Assembly (NCBI RefSeq): GCF_001483135.1
Contig: NZ_LNAL01000008.1
Location: forward strand, 124,001-188,000
Length of the DNA: 64,000 nt
Origin: Solirubrum puertoriconensis
Lineage (GTDB): Bacteria; Bacteroidota; Bacteroidia; Cytophagales; Hymenobacteraceae
Direction of reading: 5' to 3'
Program-made: the position numbers and the translations under genes
Notes under the pieces: generated by a model
Database searches by the model: none
What the model saw: only the letters and a program-made list of their open reading frames with translations
Told to the model about the DNA's origin: nothing
Shown here: piece after piece, positions 1 to 7,185 of the stretch
How positions within the stretch are numbered: the stretch's first letter is position 1
How the letters are laid out: every line of letters starts with the position of its first letter

Positions 1-417
1 GGTGTTGATGCCCTGCACCTTCGATTTGTCGCCCGGTGTGGTGCGGGCGCGCAGCTCGTACTGAAATTTTTGCTTTTTGGCTCCGCCCGTAAACGTGAGC
101 GGCAGCTTGCCCGGCTTGGCCGTGGGCTCGATGCGCAGGTTAACGAGCAGGTAGTTCGGGTTTTCGAGTTTCTCTTGGCTCGTAAGCGTTACGCCGGGGT
201 AGCTGCCATCGATTGCGGCCGTGCCGGAACCGATTCCGGGCCCGTACACGAGCAACTGCAGCTCGGGGTTTTTCATGCCCACCCACCAAAAGGTAGGGTC
301 GATGCGGGTGATGCCGCTTTTGGCAACGGCTACGGGGGCCGGCTCGGCCGCTTGGCTGGCCGCAGGCGCGCCGAGCAGCATCAGCAGCAGCGGCGCCCAG
401 GAATACTTACGGGGCAT
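1..417 (-). CDS. GH13 cyclomaltodextrinase/neopullulanase-like alpha-amylase, N-terminal part (cut by window edge)
   Basis: The leftward reading starts at the ATG at 415-417 and is open to the window edge, so only 139 N-terminal residues are visible. A secretion signal (MPRKYSWAPLLLMLLGAPAA) is followed by a beta-sandwich domain. Its pattern RIDPTFWWVGMKNPELQLLV, with YPGV and NPNYLLVNL further on, is typical of the N-terminal cyclomaltodextrinase domain of secreted GH13 enzymes such as Bacteroides SusA. The last residues (GDKSKVQGINT) match the linker into the catalytic barrel, which lies outside the window. The enzyme would hydrolyse maltodextrin or pullulan in the periplasm. It is divergent from an alpha-glucan phosphorylase, which fits glycogen/maltodextrin use. 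The family call is fairly secure; the exact substrate is not. Confidence 0.8.
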   Translation of the reverse strand, partial: MPRKYSWAPLLLMLLGAPAASQAAEPAPVAVAKSGITRIDPTFWWVGMKNPELQLLVYGPGIGSGTAAIDGSYPGVTLTSQEKLENPNYLLVNLRIEPTAKPGKLPLTFTGGAKKQKFQYELRARTTPGDKSKVQGINT

Positions 418-462
418 AGAATTGGGGAAATGAGCAGAAAAAGCAACCTAGCGGAAACGCAC

Positions 463-496
463 CAAAGTAGCATACTCCGGAGCGCGCACTCAAACC
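463..496 (-). promoter_or_regulatory. Candidate Bacteroidota-type promoter for the GH13 gene
   Basis: Read leftward, TTTG is followed after 21 nt by TACTTTG, close to the Bacteroidota -33/-7 arrangement (TTG, about 19 nt, TAnnTTTG); the -7 box is one base short. It lies about 46 bp upstream of the ATG. A rightward candidate for the phosphorylase (TTG at 508-510, 22 nt, TACTTTTT at 533-540) is weaker. Confidence 0.3.
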
Positions 497-759
497 TACC
501 TCGGCAATTGCAGATAATTTGCGTTATTTATTTACTTTTTCTTGCGCTTAGCCCCTAATTCGCATGCACTTTGCTGCGCCTTGGCCGTGCTAGCCCATCA
601 GCACCTAGGGCTAACGGGCAGGCCAAGGCAGCCAGCCCAGGTAGCTGCGGCTTAAGGGGTTGCGCTCATTGTCTCTCAACGCATTTTGCCGCACTATGCC
701 GTGCGGTCCTTTTCGATCAACAGCCTTACAAGCCTCATTTCTAACTGATTTCACACGAA

Positions 760-2433
760 ATGGCCTTTTCATTTACCTCGTACCAGCCAGCGCCCGAGTT
801 CAGCAAATCGGCGGCCTACTTCTCCATGGAGTTTGCCATCGACCAAGCCCTGAAAACCTACAGCGGTGGCCTGGGCTTTTTGGCGGGCTCGCACATGCGC
901 TCGGCCTACGAGCTGAAGCAGAACCTCATCGGCATTGGTATTCTCTGGAGCTACGGTTACTACGACCAGGCCCGCCAGCAAGACGAGACCCTGCGCGTCG
1001 ACTACATCCAGAAGCAGTACAGCTTTTTGCAGGACACGGGCGTGATGTTCGACATCACCATCCACAGCGCCCCCGTGAAGGTGCGCGCCTACTACCTCGC
1101 GCCCGAGGTGTTTGGCACGTGCCCCATGTTCTTCCTGACCACCGACGTGCCCGAGAATGATTACCTCTCGCGCACCATCTCGCACCACCTCTACGACGCC
1201 GACCTGGCCGCGCGCGTGGCGCAGAGCATTTTGCTGGGCGTGGGCGGCGGTAAGCTGCTCGATATCATCGGCAAAACGCCCGAGGTGTACCACCTCAACG
1301 AGGGCCACGGCCTGCCCCTAGGTTTCTACCTCTACAACAAGCACGGCCACAAGCTGGAAGAGGTGCAGAAGCGCCTGGTGTTTACCACGCACACCCCCGA
1401 GCTGGCCGGCAACGAGGAGCACGGCTTTAAGCTGCTCGACGACATGACCTTCTTCGCCGGTGTATCGGGCGACGAGGTGCGCCGCCTGGGTTTTGTGGAA
1501 CACGAGCGCGTGAACTACACTCTCACGGCCCTGCGTATGTCGCAGATTGCCAACGGCGTATCGGCGGTACACGGCCGCGTATCCAACCAAATGTGGGCTG
1601 GCAACGCGGGCATTTGCCCCATCATCCACATCACCAACTCGCAAAACGGCACGTACTGGCGCGACAAGCAGCTGCACGAAGCCCTGGCCGCCAAGGATAC
1701 CGACGCCCTAAAGGCCCGCAAGCGCCAGCTGAAGCAGGAGCTGTTTAAGGAAGTAGCCAACCAAACCGGCAACCTCTTCGACCCCGATGCCCTGACAGTA
1801 GTGTGGGCCCGCCGCTTTGCCGGCTACAAGCGCGCCAACCTCATTCTGCACGACTTTGCCCGCTTCGAGGCGCTGGTGCGCAGCTCGGATCGTCCGGTGC
1901 AAGTAATTTGGGCTGGCAAGCCCTACCCCAAAGACTACGCCGCCATCGGCCTGTTCAACGACCTGATTAAGCGCACCCGCCACCTGAAGCAGTGCGCCGT
2001 GCTTACGGGCTACGAGCTGCAGCTTTCGGCCTTGCTGAAGAAGGGCTGCGACGTGTGGCTGAACACGCCCCGCTTCCCGCGCGAGGCGTCGGGCACCTCG
2101 GGCATGACGGCCGCCATGAACGGCGCCCTCAACCTGAGCATTCCCGATGGCTGGATTCCGGAGTTTGTGCGCCACGGCGAAAACGGCTTCCTGATTCCGC
2201 TGGCCGAGCTAAACGAAGCCGACGACGTGAAGGACGCCATCGAGGCCAGCGGCACGCTCGACGTGCTGGAGCAGGAGATTCTGCCGCTGTACTACGACAA
2301 CTCCGAGCAGTACTGGAACGTGGTGCAAACCGCCATGCGCGAGGTAGAGCCGCAGTTCGAATCGGGCCGCATGGCCGCCGAGTACTACGAACTGATGTAC
2401 AACGCCTCGGTACTGGCTTCGCAAAAAGCGTAG
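760..2433 (+). CDS. Alpha-glucan family phosphorylase (GT35-like, short form)
   Basis: 557 residues. Family members release glucose-1-phosphate from alpha-1,4-glucan in the cytosol using pyridoxal phosphate. The N-terminus AYFSMEFAIDQALKTYSGGL is diagnostic of the short alpha-glucan phosphorylase group, and other family blocks are HLNEGHG, TTHTPELAGNEEH and VWARRFAGYKRANL (about residues 348-361). Near the C-terminus the segment EASGTSGMTAAMNGALNLS aligns with the PLP-binding loop of glycogen phosphorylases. The residue expected to be the PLP-binding lysine (GTSGMK) is Thr450 here. My recollection is that related short Bacteroidota proteins share this threonine, so it may be a clade trait, and phosphorylase activity should not be assumed. 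The gene is divergent from a maltodextrinase and ends at a shared terminator. Confidence 0.85.
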   Translation: MAFSFTSYQPAPEFSKSAAYFSMEFAIDQALKTYSGGLGFLAGSHMRSAYELKQNLIGIGILWSYGYYDQARQQDETLRVDYIQKQYSFLQDTGVMFDITIHSAPVKVRAYYLAPEVFGTCPMFFLTTDVPENDYLSRTISHHLYDADLAARVAQSILLGVGGGKLLDIIGKTPEVYHLNEGHGLPLGFYLYNKHGHKLEEVQKRLVFTTHTPELAGNEEHGFKLLDDMTFFAGVSGDEVRRLGFVEHERVNYTLTALRMSQIANGVSAVHGRVSNQMWAGNAGICPIIHITNSQNGTYWRDKQLHEALAAKDTDALKARKRQLKQELFKEVANQTGNLFDPDALTVVWARRFAGYKRANLILHDFARFEALVRSSDRPVQVIWAGKPYPKDYAAIGLFNDLIKRTRHLKQCAVLTGYELQLSALLKKGCDVWLNTPRFPREASGTSGMTAAMNGALNLSIPDGWIPEFVRHGENGFLIPLAELNEADDVKDAIEASGTLDVLEQEILPLYYDNSEQYWNVVQTAMREVEPQFESGRMAAEYYELMYNASVLASQKA

Positions 2434-2455
2434 CCATAGGTAATTAGGCACATAC

Positions 2456-2492
2456 CACAAGGGGCGGACACCTAGGGTGCCCGCCCCTTGTG
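2456..2492. terminator. Bidirectional hairpin terminator
   Basis: Perfect 12-bp inverted repeat (CACAAGGGGCGG / CCGCCCCTTGTG) with a 13-nt loop that contains CCTAGG. It lies between two convergent genes (phosphorylase and esterase) and can serve both. Confidence 0.75.
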
Positions 2493-2508
2493 CGTTTAGG
2501 GCAGCGGG

Positions 2509-3210
2509 TTAATCAGCTTGTACCTGCTCGGTACTGCGTAGCACCGGCTCGAGCACCTGCCACACGTTTTCGGCCACAATGCGGTAGCCGGCGGCGTTGG
2601 GGTGGGCGCGGTCGGGCAGGTTCAGTTCGGGCCGACCTAGCACTCCCTGCAGCAGAAAGGGCACAAACGGCAGGCGGTTTTTGTCGGCTACTTGCCTGAA
2701 CAGGGCCTTGAACTCCTGGGCATAGCGGGCAAACTGGTGGTTGCCGAAAGGCCCTAGGTCGAAGGGAAACTCCATGCCTACCAGCACGATCTGGGTGTCG
2801 GGGTACTTGCGGTGCACCTCCTCGACGATGCGCTGCAGGTTTTGGGTGGTTTCGCGCACGGGTATGCCGCGCAGGCCGTCGTTGGCGCCCAGCTCCAGCA
2901 CAAACACATCGGGCCGGCGCTTGCTCAGCACCGAGGGCAGGCGCTGCAAGCCGCCGGCGGTGGTTTCGCCGCTTACACCCGCGTTGATGCACTGCCACGC
3001 CAAGCCGGCCGAATCAATTTTCTGCTGAATAAGGGCCGGAAAAGCTTGTTGGGGCGACAAGCCGTAGCCAGCCGTGAGCGAGTTGCCGAAGAATACAATG
3101 TTGCGCATACGAACCACGGGCGGAGCCGCTTCGGACCGGGCCCGTTCGTCGGGCGAGCAAGCCAGCAGCATTGCCATGCAGGTTACCAGCCAGGGAAAGA
3201 AGCGTCGCAT
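2509..3210 (-). CDS. SGNH/GDSL arylesterase, TesA-like lipoprotein
   Basis: 233 residues from the ATG at 3210; an upstream in-frame TTG at 3228 would add six residues and is less likely. The N-terminus MRRFFPWLVTCMAMLLAC is a lipoprotein signal with the lipid-bearing cysteine at 18. SGNH blocks follow: FFGNSLTAGYGL with nucleophile Ser44 (GNSL in place of GDSL), a Gly block (INAGVSGETTAGG), ELGANDGLRG with the oxyanion Asn, and the catalytic Asp-His pair in DRAHPNAAGY. This matches the TesA/arylesterase branch, which cleaves thioesters or short-chain esters. The lipid anchor suggests a periplasmic, membrane-attached enzyme. It is convergent with the phosphorylase and divergent from the thioredoxin operon. 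Confidence 0.85.
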   Translation of the reverse strand: MRRFFPWLVTCMAMLLACSPDERARSEAAPPVVRMRNIVFFGNSLTAGYGLSPQQAFPALIQQKIDSAGLAWQCINAGVSGETTAGGLQRLPSVLSKRRPDVFVLELGANDGLRGIPVRETTQNLQRIVEEVHRKYPDTQIVLVGMEFPFDLGPFGNHQFARYAQEFKALFRQVADKNRLPFVPFLLQGVLGRPELNLPDRAHPNAAGYRIVAENVWQVLEPVLRSTEQVQAD

Positions 3211-3429
3211 GGTGTTGCTGTACGGCAAAGCATGTATGTGGGGTGGCGAGTTGGCTAGTACCGCCTAGGCAGGAACAGCAGCGCTGCAGCTAGGGTAGCT
3301 TTTGGGCTTGCTCGGGAGGGCATGAAGCCGGCTTGCGACCAGGTTGTGTAAACTATCTGGGCGTTGGTGCGTTGGGGATGTGCTGCCTTACTGCTTTAAA
3401 GGCTAAACTATTTTTTGCCCGAAACGCTT

Positions 3430-3437
3430 TAGGTTTG
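3430..3437 (+). promoter_or_regulatory. -7 promoter element of the thioredoxin operon
   Basis: TAGGTTTG is an exact match to the Bacteroidota -7 consensus TAnnTTTG, 63 nt before the thioredoxin ATG. No convincing -33 TTG lies 19-21 nt upstream. Transcription would begin inside the palindrome at 3442-3464. Confidence 0.45.
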
Positions 3438-3441
3438 CAGC

Positions 3442-3464
3442 CAGATAAGAATGATTCTTATCTG
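3442..3464. promoter_or_regulatory. Perfect 11-1-11 palindrome, Fur/PerR-like operator candidate
   Basis: CAGATAAGAAT-G-ATTCTTATCTG is a perfect palindrome around one central G. The core TAAGAAT-G-ATTCTTA has the 7-1-7 layout of Fur-family boxes and resembles the PerR box. It begins five bases after an exact -7 element, so a bound protein would cover the transcription start of the thioredoxin gene. That it is an operator is inference. Confidence 0.5.
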
Positions 3465-3499
3465 TAACCGCTTCTTTTCTCTACATACACATACCATTC

Positions 3500-3817
3500 A
3501 TGGCCGTAATCAAAGCCACCGACGCTGAATTTCAGCAGCTTCTGCAAGAAAACGAGAAAGTAGTTGTAAAGTACTACGCCGATTGGTGCGGCAACTGCCG
3601 CCTGTTTTCGCCCAAGTTCAAGCGCCTCTCCGACCAGGAAGGCAACGAGCAAGTGGTGTTTCTGGACGTAAACGCCGAGAACAGCCCCGAGGCGCGCAAG
3701 GCCGCCAACGTTACCAACCTGCCCTTCTTTGCCGTATTCCGCAATGGCGAGCTGGTCGATACCGTAGCCGCCAGCAAGGAAGAGGCTGTGGCCTCGCTGA
3801 TCGATAAAATTCGCTAG
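3500..3817 (+). CDS. Thioredoxin-family protein with a CGNC active site
   Basis: 105 residues, the normal thioredoxin length, without a signal peptide, so cytosolic. The active site is W29-C30-G31-N32-C33, with Asn replacing the usual Pro of CGPC, a change that normally alters redox potential. The cis-proline is Pro75 (NLPFF) and the C-terminal helix is intact. It is the first gene of a pair with a small DUF6952-type protein 11 bp downstream. A palindrome resembling a peroxide- or iron-sensing operator covers the promoter, consistent with an oxidative-stress role. The thioredoxin fold is certain; the target proteins are unknown. Confidence 0.92.
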   Translation: MAVIKATDAEFQQLLQENEKVVVKYYADWCGNCRLFSPKFKRLSDQEGNEQVVFLDVNAENSPEARKAANVTNLPFFAVFRNGELVDTVAASKEEAVASLIDKIR

Positions 3818-3828
3818 GACTACCCGCT

Positions 3829-4071
3829 ATGAAAATTCCGGCTATTAAGCGCCTCGTAGAAAGCCAAACGCTGCAAACCCTGGTAGAGGCCGAAGAAGCC
3901 CTGCTCGATGAGCGTCAGCCCTCGTTTGAGGTAGAAGGCGAAGACGAGGGCGAGCAACTCACCCACGTGTTTGCCGCCATCTGGATCCTGAACCACATGA
4001 AAGACCACGGCGTGGAGTTTACGGCCGCGCTGCGCGAGTACACCAAAAAGGTGCGCGTGTCGATTAGTTAA
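3829..4071 (+). CDS. DUF6952-type small protein co-transcribed with thioredoxin
   Basis: 80 residues, acidic in the middle and helical in appearance, starting MKIPAIKRLVESQTLQTLVE. Small proteins of this shape commonly follow thioredoxin genes in Bacteroidota and are grouped as DUF6952; I assign this from memory of the pattern. There are no cysteines, no membrane segment and no signal peptide. It starts 11 bp after the thioredoxin stop and is followed by a strong terminator, so the two genes form one operon. Its function is unknown; position suggests a partner or regulator of the thioredoxin. Confidence 0.7.
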   Translation: MKIPAIKRLVESQTLQTLVEAEEALLDERQPSFEVEGEDEGEQLTHVFAAIWILNHMKDHGVEFTAALREYTKKVRVSIS

Positions 4072-4129
4072 CGAACCGATGCCGCGGCGGCAGACAAATA
4101 CCACGTCTGCTGCTTACTCAGCCATTATC

Positions 4130-4173
4130 AACAGCAAGGGCTGCCCCGGTTGGGGCGGCCCTTGCTGTTTTTT
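4130..4173 (+). terminator. Rho-independent terminator of the thioredoxin operon
   Basis: A stem of about 17 bp (arms begin AACAGCAAGGGC and end GCCCTTGCTGTT, one G-T pair) with loop GGTT is followed by a T run. A smaller hairpin GCAGAC/GTCTGC lies just before it at 4090-4110. Confidence 0.85.
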
Positions 4174-4237
4174 GGTTGAAGCCGGTGTATAGCTCGCCAA
4201 GGTTGAGCTACCTAGGCGCACCTAGGTATCGCCCAAA

Positions 4238-4849
4238 CTACATGCGGGCGAAGTACGCGGCGGCGGCCCGGATGCCCTCATCAGTGCAGAGGCCGCGGAT
4301 GTAGTAGAGGTACACGCTCCGGAATACCTCGGCTACGTTGTAGCGGCTCGGCGGGAAGATTTGCTCGTTCAGCACCATGTTGAGCTGCTCGAGAATGATC
4401 TTGGCTACCAGTCCAATGTTAATGTCGCCGCGCAGCATTTTTTGCAGCACGCCTTCGTTGAGAATGCCCGAAATCTGCGGGTACGAGTACGTAGCCAAGT
4501 GCTGCTGGCCCACTTCCCACACATCGGGGTAGTGGTGAATCAGGTCGGCGAAATACGAAGGGGCAATTTCGCGTAAGTCCCGAATGCCGAGCTCGAGCAA
4601 GCCCAGCAGCCGCCCTACCGGGTTCTGCACGCGGGCAAACAGCTCCTCGTGTTCGCGCTTTTGCCGCTCGATGTCGTAGTAGGTGGTGTGCAGCACCAAG
4701 TCGTGCTTGTCGGCAAACATCTCGCGAAAAGTAGACGGCGACACATCGAGCGCTGCAATAATCTGCTCCTGCGACTGGCTCTCAATGCCTTCGCGCCGAA
4801 ATAGCTGGTGGGCTTCTTCGAGCAGGGTGTCGCGTAAAGTTCGGCTCAT
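4238..4849 (-). CDS. TetR/AcrR-family transcriptional regulator
   Basis: 203 residues. The first ~50 form the TetR DNA-binding domain: a helix with EEAHQLFRREGIESQSQEQI, then the helix-turn-helix ALDVSPSTFREMFADKHDLV. The remaining ~150 residues are a helical ligand/dimer domain. The gene is the last of a leftward run after crtD and cruF, 45 bp behind cruF, so it may be co-transcribed with them and control carotenoid genes. Its ligand and targets cannot be read from the sequence. Confidence 0.88.
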   Translation of the reverse strand: MSRTLRDTLLEEAHQLFRREGIESQSQEQIIAALDVSPSTFREMFADKHDLVLHTTYYDIERQKREHEELFARVQNPVGRLLGLLELGIRDLREIAPSYFADLIHHYPDVWEVGQQHLATYSYPQISGILNEGVLQKMLRGDINIGLVAKIILEQLNMVLNEQIFPPSRYNVAEVFRSVYLYYIRGLCTDEGIRAAAAYFARM

Positions 4850-4893
4850 GTGCGGGTAGTAAGCAGTGGGGGAAGGCGCGGCAGCCAGGCAAA

Positions 4894-5586
4894 TTAGCTG
4901 ATCAGCAAGCCCAATGCAAAAAAGAACAGCAGTTGCAGCATGTACACAAACGGTACCAGCGGATTACGCCCGCCGGCAATCCGGCTGGTGTTGTAATACA
5001 CTTGCAGAATAAGCGACACGGCAAACCAAGCTTTGAAGTTCTGCATCGGGATTACGTCGGCGAACCACTTCCACCAGCCAAAATGCACAGCCACCGGCTC
5101 GATGCACACGTCCAGACCCACCATCAGCACGGCGGCCAACACGGCGCGCGCAAAGCCGGGCAAGGGCAGCCGCTGCGCCAAGCCACCAGCCACATACGTC
5201 AATATCAGCCAGTTAAGCCCAATGATTATGGGCGTACCCAAGAACTTGGGCCCGAGCGTAGTACCGTACTCGTAGCGGCCAAAGATGACGCCTGTTTGCA
5301 CGCCGGCCACCTCCACGCCGTAGCCCACTAGCATGGCCGTTAGCGCAAACCACCCGAACATGGGGGTTGGGCTGTGCTTATCGAAGCCCAGCAGCAACGC
5401 CGCCGTGAGCAGCAGCGTGAGGGGCATAAACTGCAGGTAAAAGCTGGGGTCCTGCGAGTAACCTAGGCCCACAAGGCCTGTGCTATAGAACAACAGCAGC
5501 ACAAACTGAGCGATGCGCAAGCGACGCGACGAGCCTGGCGCAGGCGGAGCAGCCACAGACGGGGTTAGTTGATCGGGTTGTGGCAT
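4894..5586 (-). CDS. cruF: CruF-like carotenoid 1,2-hydratase (carotenoid biosynthesis membrane protein)
   Basis: 230 residues from the ATG at 5586 (two TTG codons just upstream are less likely starts). There are about seven hydrophobic membrane segments. The family signature is visible in GYGVEVAGVQTGVIFGRYEY, then LGTPIIIGLNWLILTY, LDVCIEPVAVHFGWWKW and IPMQNFKAWF. CruF-type enzymes add water to the psi-end of acyclic or monocyclic carotenoids, making 1-hydroxy carotenoids. It starts 26 bp after a CrtI/CrtD-type desaturase, which would use that product. Together they suggest a myxol- or saproxanthin-type pathway, a pigment class known in this lineage; the final pigment is inferred. Confidence 0.85.
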   Translation of the reverse strand: MPQPDQLTPSVAAPPAPGSSRRLRIAQFVLLLFYSTGLVGLGYSQDPSFYLQFMPLTLLLTAALLLGFDKHSPTPMFGWFALTAMLVGYGVEVAGVQTGVIFGRYEYGTTLGPKFLGTPIIIGLNWLILTYVAGGLAQRLPLPGFARAVLAAVLMVGLDVCIEPVAVHFGWWKWFADVIPMQNFKAWFAVSLILQVYYNTSRIAGGRNPLVPFVYMLQLLFFFALGLLIS

Positions 5587-5603
5587 CAACAAGGAGTATT
5601 ACT

Positions 5604-5628
5604 AATTAATAATTATGAATTATTAATT
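5604..5628. repeat. AT-only hairpin at the crtD/cruF junction
   Basis: AATTAATAATT-ATG-AATTATTAATT, perfect 11-bp arms with a 3-nt loop. It overlaps the crtD stop codon, in a genome where spacers are normally GC-rich. It may adjust relative expression or mRNA stability of the two genes. Confidence 0.5.
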
Positions 5629-7133
5629 AAGTCAGCAGTGATTTTGGCCGATAGCAGACACAGCGGAATACCGCCACCGGGGTGCACCGAGCCGCCGCAA
5701 AAATACAGCCCTTCTAGCTTGCGCGAGAAGTTGGGGTGACGCAGAAACGCCGCCATCATTGTGTTGGATGAGCTGCCGTACAACGCCCCACCCTGCGACG
5801 AAGTATCCGCGGCAATGCCCGGGGGCGTCCACACGCGTTCGGCCCGGATCAGCGTCTCAACGTCAATCCCTAGGGCTTGGTTTAGGCGGCGCAGCACGGC
5901 CGCGCGCGTATGCTGCGTAAGGGCCGCCCAGTCCTGGCCTTCGTCGTGGGGCACGTTCACCATCACAAACCAATTTTCGTGGCCGTTGGGGGCGTCGGTG
6001 GGCGTTTTTTTGGAGGTGATGTTGACGTACACAGTCACGTCGTCGGCCACGGTTTTCTGCTGAAAAATGGCCTCAAATTCGCGGCGGTAATCGGCCGAGA
6101 AGAAGATGTTGTGCACGCCCAGCTCCGCAAACTCGCGCCCAATGCCCCAGTAGAAGATCAGCGCCGACGACGACCTAGGCTGCCCTAGGGTACGCTCGGG
6201 CGCCGGCTGCTTGGGCAGCAGGCGGCGGTAGGTAGGCACCACATCCATGTTGCTGACTACCTCCGTGAAATCGTAGATATCCTGCGCCGTGCGCACGCCC
6301 GTAACGCGTCCGCCAGCAGTTATGATTTCCTCCACCGGTTCGTTGTACCTAAACTCCACGCCCAGCTCCTCGGCTAGCTGCACCAAACTACTGGCAATGC
6401 TGTAGATGCCGCCTTCGGGGTAGAACGCGCCAATGCCGTGCTCGAGGTGCGGAATCATGCTCAGCGTGGCAGGGGCTTGGTAGGGGTCGGAGCCGTTGTA
6501 GGTGGCAAACCGGTCGAAGAGTTGCACCAGGCGCGCATCCTGCGGAAAGGCCCGCTGGTGCCGCCGGTGCATGGAGTTAAGCAAACCTAGGCGCGGCATT
6601 TCGGCCACAGCGCGCAAGGTGTCGCGGCTGAGGTAGCTCTGCGGCCGGTGCAGCGACTTGTGCAGAAATGTACTGGCCGTGGCCTCGTAAGCGCGGCGGG
6701 CGCCGTGCAAAAAGCGACGCACCTCGGCGGCGGGCACCTGCAGCTTTTGCTCTACCTCGTGGGCAAATTTATCCTCGTCGGCCCAGGCCGTGAGGCGCGT
6801 GCCATCGGCAAAGAAGTACTGCGTAATCGGGTCGAGACGCTCGTAGCGGAAATAGTCTTTGGGGTCGCGCTCGGCTAGCCGAAACAGCTCGTCGACCAGC
6901 TGCGGCAGCGTAAACAACGAGGGGCCCGCATCGAACCGGTAGCCGCCGGGCAAGTCGAACTGGTGCATCTTGCCCCCGAACGAGTCGCGGCCTTCGAATA
7001 CCGTGACTTTGTGCCCCGTGGCGGCCAGCCGCACAGCCGCCGCAATACCGCCAATGCCCGCCCCGATTACGGCCACGGGCTGCTTGAGGGAAGACGCTTG
7101 GCGGAACTTACGGGCGGCGGGCAAAACGGACAT
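5613..7133 (-). CDS. crtD: CrtI/CrtD-family carotenoid desaturase (probable 1-hydroxycarotenoid 3,4-desaturase)
   Basis: 506 residues. An FAD-binding Rossmann motif (VAVIGAGIGGIAAAVRLA, near residues 20-37) is followed by FEGRDSFGGKM and FDAGPSLFT, as in phytoene desaturases. The C-terminal block GGSVHPGGGIPLCLLSAKI fits, from memory, the CrtD subgroup (desaturation of 1-hydroxy carotenoids at C3-C4) better than phytoene desaturase CrtI. The immediate downstream partner is a CruF-type hydratase, which makes the CrtD substrate. No other carotenoid genes (crtB, crtY, crtZ) are in the window. The family is certain; the choice of CrtD over CrtI is inference. Confidence 0.82.
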   Translation of the reverse strand: MSVLPAARKFRQASSLKQPVAVIGAGIGGIAAAVRLAATGHKVTVFEGRDSFGGKMHQFDLPGGYRFDAGPSLFTLPQLVDELFRLAERDPKDYFRYERLDPITQYFFADGTRLTAWADEDKFAHEVEQKLQVPAAEVRRFLHGARRAYEATASTFLHKSLHRPQSYLSRDTLRAVAEMPRLGLLNSMHRRHQRAFPQDARLVQLFDRFATYNGSDPYQAPATLSMIPHLEHGIGAFYPEGGIYSIASSLVQLAEELGVEFRYNEPVEEIITAGGRVTGVRTAQDIYDFTEVVSNMDVVPTYRRLLPKQPAPERTLGQPRSSSALIFYWGIGREFAELGVHNIFFSADYRREFEAIFQQKTVADDVTVYVNITSKKTPTDAPNGHENWFVMVNVPHDEGQDWAALTQHTRAAVLRRLNQALGIDVETLIRAERVWTPPGIAADTSSQGGALYGSSSNTMMAAFLRHPNFSRKLEGLYFCGGSVHPGGGIPLCLLSAKITADLINNS

Positions 7134-7185
7134 AAATCTAGTTGAACGCGAAAGTCAGAAGTAAACCGCAGGAAAGCCGATTCGT

